From an uncultured Pelagibacteraceae bacterium (GTDB taxonomy: Bacteria > Pseudomonadota > Alphaproteobacteria > Pelagibacterales > Pelagibacteraceae), in the NCBI GenBank assembly GCA_902576785.1, contig CACGWC010000008.1, forward strand, positions 1 through 61,467: a stretch of DNA of 61,467 nucleotides, written 5' to 3'. The notes beneath the pieces are model-generated. The model was not told the origin of the DNA and searched no databases. It saw only the letters and a list, made by a program, of their open reading frames with translations. Numbering within the stretch: the stretch's first letter is position 1; each line of letters opens with the position of its first letter. A program made the translations under genes and the position numbers. Below, one piece after another: positions 9,098 to 18,708 of this stretch.

Positions 9098-10425
9098 TGT
9101 TTTTTTCAAAATCATTTATTCCGATACTAAAAAATAATCCATCTGAGGCTAAAATTAAATCACACCAGTTAATGTTAAGAGTAGGCATGATTAAACAGTC
9201 CTCTGCTGGAATTTATTCTTGGTTACCGCTTGGATTTAAAGTCATGAAAAAAATAGAACAAATAGTTAGAGAAGAACAAGACCGTGTTGGTGTTCAAGAA
9301 ATATTAATGCCCACAATTCAATCATCCGAAATTTGGAAGGAAAGTGGTCGATATGAAGATTATGGTGAAGAAATGTTAAGAATTAAGGATCGTCAAAATA
9401 GAGAAATGTTATATGGTCCAACTAATGAGGAACTTGTGACAGAAATTTTTAGATCTTCTTTTAAATCATATAAATCTTTACCTCAATTATTATACCATAT
9501 TCAATGGAAATTTAGAGATGAGTTAAGACCAAGATTTGGAATTATGAGATGTAGAGAATTTTATATGAAGGATGCCTACTCTTTTGATTTAACAGATGAT
9601 GATGCAATATTTTCGTACAATAAATTTTTTCTTTCATATTTAAAAACTTTTAAGAGACTAAATTTATCCGCAATTCCTATGGCTGCTGACACTGGTCCTA
9701 TAGGAGGAAACTTATCACATGAATTCATCATTCTTGCTGAGACAGGTGAAAGTAAAATTTACACAGATAAGAGAATTTTTGATGTAGACAGCTCTAAAAC
9801 AATTTTAGATAAAGAGTCATTAGGTGTATTAAGAAAACAATACGAAAAGTTTTACTCAGTAACAGATGAAAAATTTAATAAAGATGAATTTGAAAAATCT
9901 GTTGCAGAAGAATATAGAGTAAATACCAAAGGTATTGAAGTTGGTCACATATTTTATTTTGGAGATAAATACTCAAAACCAATGAATGCAGCTGTTGATT
10001 TTAATGGAAAAAAAGAATTTGTAAAAATGGGATCATATGGAATTGGAGTTTCCAGACTTGTTGGTGCCATAATTGAGGCAAAATATAACGATAAAGACGG
10101 TATTATGAAATGGCCTATGTCAGTAACACCTTATGATTGTTCGATTATTCCAATGATAAATAAAAATGATAAATCTAATTTAGAAAAGTCTATTAAAGTA
10201 CATGAATTTCTAAAATCAAAAAACATAGAAACAATCATAGATGATACAGACGAAAATATTTCAGCTAAAATAAAAAAATTTAATTTAATTGGAATTCCAT
10301 ATCAATTGATAATCGGAAGCAAATCTGAAGGGAATTTATATGAGTTTAAGGAAGTCGATGGAGAAACTCAAAAATTAAAAGTTGAAGATATAGCTTCACA
10401 AATAATAAAAGCTAAGCAAAATTGA
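9097..10425 (+). CDS. proS: Prolyl-tRNA synthetase (short alphaproteobacterial form)
   Basis: Class II synthetase charging tRNA-Pro. The length is 442 residues, matching the alphaproteobacterial form that lacks the editing (INS) insertion of the roughly 570-residue E. coli enzyme. Motif 1 lies around GIYSWLPLGFKVMKKIEQIV (about 38-57), motif 2 around WKFRDELRPRFGIMRCREFY (about 136-155), and motif 3 near MGSYGIGVSRLVGAIIE (about 310-326), with the HGTP anticodon-binding domain C-terminal. With no cis-editing domain, correction of Ala-tRNA-Pro would need a separate factor; none is seen in this window. The stop overlaps the lolC start by 4 nt. Confidence 0.96.
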   Translation: MFFSKSFIPILKNNPSEAKIKSHQLMLRVGMIKQSSAGIYSWLPLGFKVMKKIEQIVREEQDRVGVQEILMPTIQSSEIWKESGRYEDYGEEMLRIKDRQNREMLYGPTNEELVTEIFRSSFKSYKSLPQLLYHIQWKFRDELRPRFGIMRCREFYMKDAYSFDLTDDDAIFSYNKFFLSYLKTFKRLNLSAIPMAADTGPIGGNLSHEFIILAETGESKIYTDKRIFDVDSSKTILDKESLGVLRKQYEKFYSVTDEKFNKDEFEKSVAEEYRVNTKGIEVGHIFYFGDKYSKPMNAAVDFNGKKEFVKMGSYGIGVSRLVGAIIEAKYNDKDGIMKWPMSVTPYDCSIIPMINKNDKSNLEKSIKVHEFLKSKNIETIIDDTDENISAKIKKFNLIGIPYQLIIGSKSEGNLYEFKEVDGETQKLKVEDIASQIIKAKQN

Positions 10426-11633
10426 TTTCACAACTAGAAAAAGAGATTATATTTAGGTTTTTAAAAGCTAGAAAAAAAGATGGCTTTTTAAATGTAATCT
10501 CTATTTTTTCCTTTGTTGGTATTGGTTTAGGTGTTGCTGTACTAATAATTGTTATGTCAGTAATGAATGGTTTTAGATCAGAGTTAATAAATAAAATTGT
10601 AGGATTTAATGCCCATGCTGTTGTTAAACCTTACGACAAGCCCTTAGTTTTAATTAATGATACAGACTTTGCAAAAGGCATTGTTTCAAATGATGGAGAA
10701 GCAGTAATTCTCTCAAAACTAAACACAAAAGGTGTTCTTTTAAAAGGATATTTGAAAGATGATTTTAAGAAACTAGAAATATCAAATAACCAAAAATATT
10801 TTGGATCAACAGATTTAAAAAATAATTCAATTTCAATTGGAAAAGATTTAAGCTTTTTGCTTAATATAGATATCGGGGATCAAATAACAATAATGTCACC
10901 ATCTGGTGTTCAAACAATTGTTGGGTCTTTTCCAAGACAAGATAAATTTGAAGTAATTTCAATATTTGAAAGTGGGATAGGCGAATTTAATGAAAATGTA
11001 GCATATATCAATCTTAATACATTAGAGGATTTTTTTGATAAAAATAAAAACAAAAGATTTACTGAGTACTATTTTAAAGATCCAAAAAAAATTGAATATC
11101 ACAAAAAAAATTTAATAGATTTATTTCCTGATGCATATGTTTACACATGGGCAGATTTAAATGAGTCATTATTTTCAGCTTTAAAAGTTGAGAGAAATGT
11201 AATGTTTATAATCTTATCTTTAATAATAATTGTAGCTGCATTTAATATTATTTCTGGTTTGACTATATTAGTTAAAAATAAAACAAGGGATATAGGAATT
11301 TTAAAATCTATTGGAGTAACAAATACATCGATTAAAAAGATTTTCTTTTTTGTTGGATTTATTATTGGAACTTCAGCAACTTTATTTGGTATTTTATTTG
11401 GGACTTTATTTTCATACTATATTGAAGATATAAGGAAATTTATTTCTAATACATTTGATGTTATGCTGTTTCCAGAAGAAATTTACTTTTTAAGTACCCT
11501 TCCTTCAGAAATAAACGTAAATTCAATTATCTTAATTACATTATGTTCAATAATAACAACCTCTATTGTATCAATTTATCCAGCTTCTAGAGCGGCAAAA
11601 TTAGACACAATACAAACTTTAAAATATGAGTAA
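10422..11633 (+). CDS. lolC: Lipoprotein-releasing ABC transporter permease, LolC/LolE type
   Basis: Inner-membrane permease that with LolD extracts outer-membrane lipoproteins and passes them to LolA. It has 403 residues, a first membrane helix around 22-46, a large periplasmic domain, and three C-terminal helices in the FtsX-like core, with the segment NKTRDIGILKSIGVTNTSIK near 288-307. The start is TTG at 10422, giving the 4-nt overlap TTGA with proS; no ATG lies nearby. Only one LolC/E gene is present, as is usual in Alphaproteobacteria, where it probably works as a homodimer (LolF-like). The end overlaps lolD by 8 nt. Confidence 0.92.
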   Translation: MISQLEKEIIFRFLKARKKDGFLNVISIFSFVGIGLGVAVLIIVMSVMNGFRSELINKIVGFNAHAVVKPYDKPLVLINDTDFAKGIVSNDGEAVILSKLNTKGVLLKGYLKDDFKKLEISNNQKYFGSTDLKNNSISIGKDLSFLLNIDIGDQITIMSPSGVQTIVGSFPRQDKFEVISIFESGIGEFNENVAYINLNTLEDFFDKNKNKRFTEYYFKDPKKIEYHKKNLIDLFPDAYVYTWADLNESLFSALKVERNVMFIILSLIIIVAAFNIISGLTILVKNKTRDIGILKSIGVTNTSIKKIFFFVGFIIGTSATLFGILFGTLFSYYIEDIRKFISNTFDVMLFPEEIYFLSTLPSEINVNSIILITLCSIITTSIVSIYPASRAAKLDTIQTLKYE

Positions 11634-12312
11634 TTTTTTAAAATTAAATAATTTATCAAAAAAGTATGAAAAAAATAAAACTCTTAGAGTTTTAAATAAT
11701 ATAAATTTTAAATTTGAAGCAGGAAAGGTATATTCTATTATGGGACCTTCAGGGTCTGGTAAATCAACATTATTAAATTTATTGTCATTAATTGATAATC
11801 CTACATCTGGTTTTATTGAATTTAATAATAATAAAATTGACACAAATAGTTCAATAGAGAATGATAATATACGATCAAAAAATATTGGTATTATTTATCA
11901 AGACAAAAATTTATTGCCCGATTTTACGGCACTAGAAAACGTAATATTGCCAAATTTGTTAATTTCAAACAATAAAATAAAATCAAAAGAATTAGCAAAA
12001 AAATTGATAAAAAAATTTAATTTAACCTCAAGATTAAATCATTATCCATCTGAGCTTTCAGGTGGAGAAAATCAAAGGATAGCAATAGCTAGATCTTTAA
12101 TTAATGAACCAAATATTATTTTAGCAGATGAACCTACAGGTAGTTTAGATTTTGAAAATGCTAAACAAATATTTAAAATTCTATTTAATCTAAAAGAAAA
12201 AAATAGAATTATAATTTTTGCAACTCACAATAGATATTTTGCAAATATGGCAGATTGTAAAATTAAAATGATTGGTGGTAATATAAGTGTCACTAATGAA
12301 AGAATCATTTAA
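11626..12312 (+). CDS. lolD: Lipoprotein-releasing system ATP-binding protein
   Basis: ABC ATPase partner of the LolC/E permease, 228 residues. The Walker A motif GPSGSGKST is near residues 40-48, the Q-loop is in IIYQDKNLLPDF, the signature LSGGENQRIAIARSL is near 143-157, and Walker B ILADEPTGSLD is near 165-175. Adjacent genes and length fit LolD rather than another MacB-type ATPase. Its 3' end overlaps the start of dnaE by 17-26 nt, depending on which dnaE start is used. Confidence 0.94.
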   Translation: MSNFLKLNNLSKKYEKNKTLRVLNNINFKFEAGKVYSIMGPSGSGKSTLLNLLSLIDNPTSGFIEFNNNKIDTNSSIENDNIRSKNIGIIYQDKNLLPDFTALENVILPNLLISNNKIKSKELAKKLIKKFNLTSRLNHYPSELSGGENQRIAIARSLINEPNIILADEPTGSLDFENAKQIFKILFNLKEKNRIIIFATHNRYFANMADCKIKMIGGNISVTNERII

Positions 12313-15300
12313 CAAAACATTCAATCAATTTAAAATACATACCCAATATTCAATTTGTGAAGGAGCTGTAAAAATTGATCAACTAAAAGATTTTTGTAAA
12401 AAAAATAAAATTAAATCATTAGGCTTATCTGATACTTATAATTTATCAGGTGCATTAGAGTTTTCAGAAAACTTATCATCTGTAGGCACGCAGCCTATTA
12501 TTGGTACTCAGATATTATTTAAATATAGAGAATTTAAAGGTTTATTACCTCTTATAGCTAAAAATTATGATGGATATAAAAATATTATAAAATTGTCATC
12601 AAAATCTTATTTAGAAAATTTTGAAGCAACCACCCCGTTTTGTGAATTAGGTGATCTAATAAATAATTCAGATGGTATAATAGTTTTAACTGGTTCTATT
12701 AAATGTTTGTTTGGTTCACTTTTTAACAAAGGCTTATTTAATGAAATAGAAGAAATTCTGTTAAAGTTAAAAGAAAAATTTGAGGACAATATATATATAG
12801 AAATTCAAAGACATAATGACTTGAATGAGAAAGAGTATGAAAATTATAATCTTAAAATTTCAGAAAAACTAGGATTACCAATTATTGCTTCTAATGAAGT
12901 GTATTATTTAGATAAAGATATGCATGACGCTCACGATGCATTGATGTGTATAGGTGAAAAAACTTATGTAAATGATTCAAGTAGAACAAAACTCACAAAT
13001 CAGCATTATTTAAAATCATCTGATGAAATGATTGAGCTTTTCAAAGACTTACCCGAGGCATTAGAAAATAATTTTAATTTACCTTTCAGATGTTCGTTTA
13101 AGCCAAATTTTTCTAAACCTAATTTACCAAGTATTTCATCAACTAAGAAAGATCCAAATGATATGTTGAGATATTTATCTGTTGAAGGGTTAAAAGATAA
13201 ATTTAAATTAGTATTTAATTTAGATCCTTCAAATATTGAAAAAGATAAAAAATATTTAGAATATAAAAATAGATTAGATCATGAGATACGAATTATTGTT
13301 GAAATGAATTATTCTGGCTACTTTTTAATAGTTTCAGATTACATTAGGTGGGCTAAACATAATAAAATACCAGTAGGACCTGGTAGAGGATCTGGGGCAG
13401 GTTCGTTGGTTGCATGGTGTTTATCCATTACTGACATTGATCCAATAAAATTTAATCTTATTTTTGAGCGTTTTCTAAATCCTGATAGAATTTCAATGCC
13501 TGATTTTGATATAGATTTTTGTGAAGAAAAAAGAGATTTAGTGTTTGAATATTTAACTACAAAATATAAAGACAGCGTTGCTCATATCATCACTTTTGGA
13601 AAACTAAAAGCAAGAATGGTAATAAGGGACGTTGGTAGAGTTTTGGGTTTGCCGTATGGCTTTATAGATAGTATTTGTAAAATGATACCATTTGATCCAT
13701 CCAGACCCATGTCTTTGCAGGAATGCATCAATGTTGAACCTAGATTACAAAAGTTAATAAAAGAAGATAAAAGAGTTGATCGTTTAGTCAATTTATCGCT
13801 CAAATTGGAAGGTCTAAATCGTAATGTTGCTACTCATGCAGCTGGAGTTGTTATTGCAGATAAAAAATTAACTGAGACCGTTCCGCTATACAAAGACAAT
13901 ACATCCAACCTACTATTACCTTCAACCCAGTTTGATATGTACTCAGCAGAAAATGCAGGGCTTATAAAATTTGATTTTCTAGGTTTAAAGACACTTACAA
14001 TTATTGATAAAGCTCAAAAATTAATAAGTAAAACCAACCCCGAATTTAATATTGAGAAAATTAGCTATGAGGATCAAAAAGTATATGAATTATTGTCAAG
14101 CGGGAAAACAGTCGGTTTATTTCAACTTGAAAGTTCTGGAATGAAAGATGCTCTTATTAATATGAAACCAAACAGATTAGAAGATATTATTGCATTAGTG
14201 GCACTTTATAGACCGGGCCCAATGAGTAATATCCCAATTTATAATGAATGCAAACATGGTAAAAGAGATCCAGACTATCTTCATCCTAAATTAGAAAAAA
14301 TATTAAAACCTACTTATGGTGTAATAATTTACCAGGAACAAGTTATGCAAATTGCGCAAGTGCTTTCGGGATTTACTGCTGGAGAAGCAGATATTTTAAG
14401 AAGAGCAATGGGAAAGAAAAAAAGATCTGAACTAGAAAAACAAAAACAGAGATTTGTGGAAGGAGCGTTTAAAAATGGTATTAGCAAAGATATAGCAGCT
14501 GGAATTTTTTTAAAAATAGAACCTTTTGCTGAATATGGGTTTAATAAAAGTCATGCTGCTGCATATGCTGTTGTTGCTTACCAAACAGCTTTTTTAAAAA
14601 CATACTACCCACATGAATTTTTTGTAGCATCAATGTCAATGGATATATCTAATCAAAAAAAATTGAGTGAATTCTATGAAGAATTAAAAAGACTTAATAT
14701 TTCGGTTTTGAAACCAGATATAAACGAGTCATTTGCAGATTTTTTTTCAGACGGATCAAAGTTTTATTATGCACTGGGTGCTATAAAAAATGTTGGTTTT
14801 GAAGCTATATCAAATGTTGTCAAAGAAAGATTACAAAATGGTAAATTTAAAGATTTAATAGATTTTACTAATAGAGTTAATCCAAAAAATATAAATAAAT
14901 TACAACTAGAGGGGTTAGTGCAGGCTGGTGCATTTGATAGTATAAACAGCAATAGAAATTCATTACTTAAATCTATCCCAAATATAATTACAAAATCTAA
15001 AAATATTTATGAAAATAAATTAAACAATCAAATAGATTTATTTGATGATAGTGAAAATGAGCAAAATAATTTTATTGAAAATATTGATGATTGGATTGTT
15101 GAAACTAAACTTGCTAAAGAATTTGAAACACTAGGTTTTTATATTTCTGATCATCCATTAAATCAGTATAAGTCAATATTCACACAATATAATATTAATG
15201 ATTATGAGAAATTTGAAAATAAGAACGATATTATAAGTTCAAATATTGCATGCACAGTATTAAAAGTTCAAGAAAAGAAAACACAAAAAGGTAATTCCTA

Positions 15301-15706
15301 TGCAATTGTAAAATTCTCAGATTTATCAAATGTTTTTGAATTATTTATATTTTCTGAGATTTTCGAGTTAAATAGAGATAATTTGGTTGAAGGAAACTCT
15401 CTTATGATAACATTAGTTAAAAATTACATAGATGATAGCAAGGTTCAAAAAAGAATAAATATAAAAAAAATTATTTCTTTAAAAGAATTAACTCACAAAC
15501 AAATTAATAATATAACTTTTAAATTTAATGATATTAGGGATTTAAAAAAAATTGAAAAACTGAGTTTAAACGAAGCTAAAACGGATGTTAAAATTTTTGT
15601 AAATAAAAATGGAAAAAATCATGTTTTTTATCTTAAAAATAAAAGGAAAATTAATAATGAGGTATTAAACAGCCTTAATTTAATAGAAAATCTTGTAATT
15701 GATTAA
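12287..15706 (+). CDS. dnaE: DNA polymerase III alpha subunit
   Basis: Replicative polymerase, 1139 residues, slightly shorter than the usual 1160. The N-terminal PHP domain is degenerate (FKIHTQYS and LSDTYNLSGALEFS), as in related Alphaproteobacteria, so proofreading must come from a separate DnaQ. The catalytic aspartates sit in PDFDIDF near residues 404-410, the GPGRGSGAGSLVAW loop is near 364-377, and the third acidic motif is in IKFDFLGLKTL near 562. A QIDLF clamp-binding motif lies near residue 915, and an OB-fold follows. The start is GTG at 12287 or ATG at 12296, both inside lolD. This is the last gene of the 15.7-kb gap-free run. Confidence 0.97.
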   Translation: MSLMKESFNKTFNQFKIHTQYSICEGAVKIDQLKDFCKKNKIKSLGLSDTYNLSGALEFSENLSSVGTQPIIGTQILFKYREFKGLLPLIAKNYDGYKNIIKLSSKSYLENFEATTPFCELGDLINNSDGIIVLTGSIKCLFGSLFNKGLFNEIEEILLKLKEKFEDNIYIEIQRHNDLNEKEYENYNLKISEKLGLPIIASNEVYYLDKDMHDAHDALMCIGEKTYVNDSSRTKLTNQHYLKSSDEMIELFKDLPEALENNFNLPFRCSFKPNFSKPNLPSISSTKKDPNDMLRYLSVEGLKDKFKLVFNLDPSNIEKDKKYLEYKNRLDHEIRIIVEMNYSGYFLIVSDYIRWAKHNKIPVGPGRGSGAGSLVAWCLSITDIDPIKFNLIFERFLNPDRISMPDFDIDFCEEKRDLVFEYLTTKYKDSVAHIITFGKLKARMVIRDVGRVLGLPYGFIDSICKMIPFDPSRPMSLQECINVEPRLQKLIKEDKRVDRLVNLSLKLEGLNRNVATHAAGVVIADKKLTETVPLYKDNTSNLLLPSTQFDMYSAENAGLIKFDFLGLKTLTIIDKAQKLISKTNPEFNIEKISYEDQKVYELLSSGKTVGLFQLESSGMKDALINMKPNRLEDIIALVALYRPGPMSNIPIYNECKHGKRDPDYLHPKLEKILKPTYGVIIYQEQVMQIAQVLSGFTAGEADILRRAMGKKKRSELEKQKQRFVEGAFKNGISKDIAAGIFLKIEPFAEYGFNKSHAAAYAVVAYQTAFLKTYYPHEFFVASMSMDISNQKKLSEFYEELKRLNISVLKPDINESFADFFSDGSKFYYALGAIKNVGFEAISNVVKERLQNGKFKDLIDFTNRVNPKNINKLQLEGLVQAGAFDSINSNRNSLLKSIPNIITKSKNIYENKLNNQIDLFDDSENEQNNFIENIDDWIVETKLAKEFETLGFYISDHPLNQYKSIFTQYNINDYEKFENKNDIISSNIACTVLKVQEKKTQKGNSYAIVKFSDLSNVFELFIFSEIFELNRDNLVEGNSLMITLVKNYIDDSKVQKRINIKKIISLKELTHKQINNITFKFNDIRDLKKIEKLSLNEAKTDVKIFVNKNGKNHVFYLKNKRKINNEVLNSLNLIENLVID

Positions 15707-15747
15707 AAAAAGGTTGTTTTTTTTTAAAATATTAGTATTTATTCCTA

Positions 15748-15829
15748 AAATTAACACGCACACAATTAGTGGTTTTATACCTCCGGTCCCTTATGGGCAA
15801 TAATTGTGGTGGCTAAACCGGGAAAGTTT
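15748..15829 (+). ncRNA. Structured 5' leader of rpsB (putative ribosomal protein S2 autoregulatory element)
   Basis: A hairpin pairs 15759-15768 (CACACAATTA) with 15801-15811 (TAATTGTGGTG), giving 10 bp with one bulged G. Inside it is a small CCC-TTAT-GGG hairpin at 15788-15797. The loop sequence TCCGGT (15782-15787) can pair with ACCGGG (15817-15822), next to the weak Shine-Dalgarno GGAAAG, which would make a pseudoknot over the ribosome-binding site. An alternative pairing of GGTTT (15771-15775) with AAACC (15815-15819) competes with it. A possible promoter is TTGTTT at 15714 and TATTTA at 15736. From memory, a comparative study of 'Ca. Pelagibacter ubique' (Meyer and colleagues, 2009) described a cis-regulatory RNA ahead of the S2 gene, and this probably is that element. 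The exact 5' end is inferred. Confidence 0.72.
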
Positions 15830-16597
15830 ATGAAAATACCAAAAATTACAATAGAACAATTACTAGAGGCTGGTGTACATCTAGGCCACAAAACACTGAG
15901 ATGGAATCCAAAAATGAAAAAATACATTTTTGGAAAAAGAGATTCAATTCATATTATTGATTTAACGCAAACACTTGAATTAACAAATGTTGCACTTGAA
16001 AAAGTTCACAACACTATTTCATCTGGTGGAAAAATATTATTTATTTCAACAAAAAAACAAGCATCTGAAGCTGTTGCTAATTTGGCTAAAGATACAAATC
16101 AATATTTCGTAAATTATAGGTGGTTAGGTGGAATGTTGACAAATTGGGATACTATTTCAAATTCAATAAAAAAATTAAATAAAATTAATTCTGATTTATC
16201 AGCAGAAAATAGAGGATTTACGAAAAAAGAATTATTAAAAATGAGTGGCCAAAGAGATAAATTGCAAAGATCTCTTGGTGGTATAATGGAAATGAAAAAA
16301 ATTCCAGATTTAGTTTTTATAATAGATACAAATTACGAGTCACTTGCTATTAAAGAGTCGATAAAATTGGGTATTCCTATTATTGCAATTTTGGATACAA
16401 ATTCAAATCCCGAAGGTATTGATTTTCCAATACCAGGCAATGATGATGCAAGAAGATCCATAGATTTATATTGTTCATTATTAAAAGATACTATCGATGA
16501 TGCAAAATTAAGTATTAATCAAAATTCTGAAAATCAAAAACAAACTGAAAATAATATCAAAACAACTTCTACAGATGTAGAAAAGAAATTAAATTAA
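15830..16597 (+). CDS. rpsB: 30S ribosomal protein S2
   Basis: Small-subunit protein needed for S1 binding and 30S assembly. From the ATG at 15830 the protein is 255 residues and starts [20 protein letters not shown], which lines up well with other S2 proteins. The frame is open further up to GTG codons at 15806 and 15809, but these lie inside the leader hairpin and would add an unrelated VAKPGKF stretch, so I prefer the ATG. Landmarks are [35 protein letters not shown], and [12 protein letters not shown] toward the end. The C-terminal tail is rich in Gln and Asn. tsf follows after 19 nt. Confidence 0.96.
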   Translation: MKIPKITIEQLLEAGVHLGHKTLRWNPKMKKYIFGKRDSIHIIDLTQTLELTNVALEKVHNTISSGGKILFISTKKQASEAVANLAKDTNQYFVNYRWLGGMLTNWDTISNSIKKLNKINSDLSAENRGFTKKELLKMSGQRDKLQRSLGGIMEMKKIPDLVFIIDTNYESLAIKESIKLGIPIIAILDTNSNPEGIDFPIPGNDDARRSIDLYCSLLKDTIDDAKLSINQNSENQKQTENNIKTTSTDVEKKLN

Positions 16598-16616
16598 TCT
16601 CAAAAATTCTATTAAA

Positions 16617-17468
16617 ATGAGTGATATTGAAAAAGTTAAAAAATTAAGAAATTCGACAGGTGCCGGGTTTAAAGATTGTAATGCTGCACTAAAAGAGGCA
16701 AATGGAGATATAAATAAAGCTTCTGAAATACTTAGAGTAAAAGGTATTGCTAAAGCATCAAAAAAAATGACACGAGATGCAAAAGAAGGAGTTATTGTTA
16801 TTAGTGGTGACTCAAAAAAAACATCTTTGATTGAGATAAATTGTGAAACTGATTTCGTAGCAAAAAATGATGATTTTATAACTTTTTCAAAAGAGTTGAG
16901 CAATATTAATAACAATTGTTCATCAAATTTAGATAAATTAAATAATTCAATTATGAATAACAATAAAAGCGTACAAGATAATTTAGTAGCCTTGATAGCT
17001 AAAATAGGTGAAAAAATTACAATAGGACGATTAAAAACAATTGAAAAAAATAACTCAAAAAATTTTATATATCAACATTCTGTAATTAAAGATAATGTTT
17101 CAAAACTTGGAGTTATTGTTTCATTAGAAACAAATGTCCAAAATGATATTGTTGAAACTTTTGGAAAACAATTGTCAATGCATATAGCTGCTTCAAATCC
17201 TTTGGCTTTAGTTGATAATGAAATCCAAAAAGAAATTTTAGAAAAAGAGGTGGAATTGATCACTGAAGAGTTGAAAAACTCTGGCAAATCAGATGAAATT
17301 GCAAAAAAAATAAGTCTAGGCAAAATAAATAAGTTCAAAGAAGAAAATAGTTTAATGACACAACAATGGGTTATGGAACCAAAGAAAAAAGTAAAAGATA
17401 TTGTAGCTGAAATAAATATCCCTAATTTAAAAATAACAGAATTTGCCAGAATAAAAATAGGTGAATAA
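16617..17468 (+). CDS. tsf: Elongation factor Ts
   Basis: Guanine nucleotide exchange factor for EF-Tu, 283 residues. The N-terminal UBA-like domain ([20 protein letters not shown], about 6-25) carries the [11 protein letters not shown] motif, followed by the EF-Tu contact motif [10 protein letters not shown] at about 75-84. The dimerisation/core subdomains and a C-terminal module ending in [11 protein letters not shown] follow. The start at 16617 is 19 nt after rpsB. Its stop overlaps the frr ATG by one base, so the pyrH gene that usually lies here in bacteria is absent from this spot. Confidence 0.96.
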   Translation: MSDIEKVKKLRNSTGAGFKDCNAALKEANGDINKASEILRVKGIAKASKKMTRDAKEGVIVISGDSKKTSLIEINCETDFVAKNDDFITFSKELSNINNNCSSNLDKLNNSIMNNNKSVQDNLVALIAKIGEKITIGRLKTIEKNNSKNFIYQHSVIKDNVSKLGVIVSLETNVQNDIVETFGKQLSMHIAASNPLALVDNEIQKEILEKEVELITEELKNSGKSDEIAKKISLGKINKFKEENSLMTQQWVMEPKKKVKDIVAEINIPNLKITEFARIKIGE

Positions 17469-18019
17469 TGTTTGATGAAAAATCTTATAATAATAAAATG
17501 ATTAAAACTTTAGATGTTTTTTCTAAAGAATTAGGTTCATTAAGAACAGGTAGGGCAAATTCTAGTATGCTTGATTTAATTAAAGTTGATGTTTATGGAC
17601 AGAAAATGCCAATCAATCAACTTGCAACTATAACAACTCCTGAGCCAAGAATAATTAATATACAAGTTTGGGATGTTAATAATGTTAATATGATAGATTT
17701 GGCAATAAAAAAATCTGAACTTGGTTTAAATCCACAAATTGATGGCCAATTAGTAAGATTGCCAATTCCTGATTTAAGCGAGGAAAGAAGAACTGAAATG
17801 AAAAAAATTGTAAAATCAATGGGTGAAAAATGTAAAGTTTCAATAAGAAATATAAGAAGAGATGCTAATGATGAAATAAAAAAACTATTAAAAACTAAAC
17901 AAATATCTGAAGATGATGAAAAAAAATTTGAAAAAATAATTCAAGATTTTACTGACAATAATATTAAAACAGTTGAAGAGAAGGTGTCTTCTAAAGAAAA
18001 CGAATTAATGACAATATGA
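17468..18019 (+). CDS. frr: Ribosome recycling factor
   Basis: Splits post-termination ribosomes together with EF-G. The length is 183 residues, typical. The family signatures are LGSLRTGRANSSMLD (about 22-36), RLPIPDLSEERRTEMKKIVK (about 97-116) and VSIRNIRRDANDEIKKLLK (about 124-142). The start overlaps the stop of tsf (TAATG), and the end overlaps uppS by 4 nt (ATGA), so it is probably cotranscribed from the rpsB promoter. Confidence 0.97.
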   Translation: MFDEKSYNNKMIKTLDVFSKELGSLRTGRANSSMLDLIKVDVYGQKMPINQLATITTPEPRIINIQVWDVNNVNMIDLAIKKSELGLNPQIDGQLVRLPIPDLSEERRTEMKKIVKSMGEKCKVSIRNIRRDANDEIKKLLKTKQISEDDEKKFEKIIQDFTDNNIKTVEEKVSSKENELMTI

Positions 18020-18708
18020 ACCCTCCAAAACATGTAGCCATAATAATGGATGGAAATGGCAGATGGGGTTTAAAAAAAAAAAATTCAAGGAACTACGGTC
18101 ACAAAAAGGGTCTAGAGACAGTTGAAAGAATAATAAATGCCTCAATACAAAATAAAATAATGTACTTAACATTATTTGTATTTTCTACTGAAAATTGGAA
18201 AAGACCTATCAAAGAAATAAATTATTTAATTTCTTTGTTGAATAAATATTTAGATGATGAAATAGATAATTTAATTAAGAGAAATATTCGAATTAAAATT
18301 ATTGGAAATATAAAACCATTCCCACAAAAATTAAAAAAAAAATTACACAAAGTTGAAAAATTGACAAAAACTAATAACAAAATTCAAATAAATATGGCAT
18401 TAAATTATGGATCAAGACAAGAAATAATTGGCGCAATAAAAAAACTAAAAAATAAAAATTTAAATATTAATAAAAAAAATTTAGAAAAACATTTGTATAC
18501 TTGCGGCATTCCTGATCCTGATATTCTTATCAGAACTGGCAATACAAACAGAATAAGTAATTTTTTGATATGGCAATCTATTTATTCTGAAATTTTCTTT
18601 GAACCAAAAATGTGGCCTGATTTTTCAAGCAAAGATTTTAATAGAATTATAAGAAAATTTCAAAATATAAACAGAAACTTTGGTGGTTTGAGTGTCAGAA
18701 ATAAATAA
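18016..18708 (+). CDS. uppS: Undecaprenyl diphosphate synthase (cis-prenyltransferase)
   Basis: Makes the C55 lipid carrier for peptidoglycan and O-antigen from farnesyl-PP and isopentenyl-PP. The length is 230 residues. The pyrophosphate-binding signature IIMDGNGRWG with catalytic Asp is at residues 9-18, FSTENWKRP is at about 57-65, and the C-terminal RTGNTNRISNFLIWQ and Y/S-E-I-F-F motifs lie near 174-200. It overlaps frr by 4 nt and cdsA by 17 nt. The terminal RNFGGLSVRNK is basic and slightly shortened. The usual order frr-uppS-cdsA-dxr is kept. Confidence 0.95.
   Translation: MNPPKHVAIIMDGNGRWGLKKKNSRNYGHKKGLETVERIINASIQNKIMYLTLFVFSTENWKRPIKEINYLISLLNKYLDDEIDNLIKRNIRIKIIGNIKPFPQKLKKKLHKVEKLTKTNNKIQINMALNYGSRQEIIGAIKKLKNKNLNINKKNLEKHLYTCGIPDPDILIRTGNTNRISNFLIWQSIYSEIFFEPKMWPDFSSKDFNRIIRKFQNINRNFGGLSVRNK

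Noticed and set aside
15704..15728. A-run and T-run after dnaE resembling a terminator
   Set aside because: The stem would be only A-T pairs with GGTTG as loop; too weak to call, and it overlaps the likely rpsB promoter.
15806..15829. GTG start for rpsB giving the N-terminal extension VVAKPGKF
   Set aside because: The codons lie inside the leader hairpin, S2 homologues do not have this extension, and the ATG at 15830 gives the normal N-terminus.
16589..16963. A 124-codon minus-strand frame opposite tsf
   Set aside because: No recognisable family, no promoter or SD; tsf itself is clearly coding.
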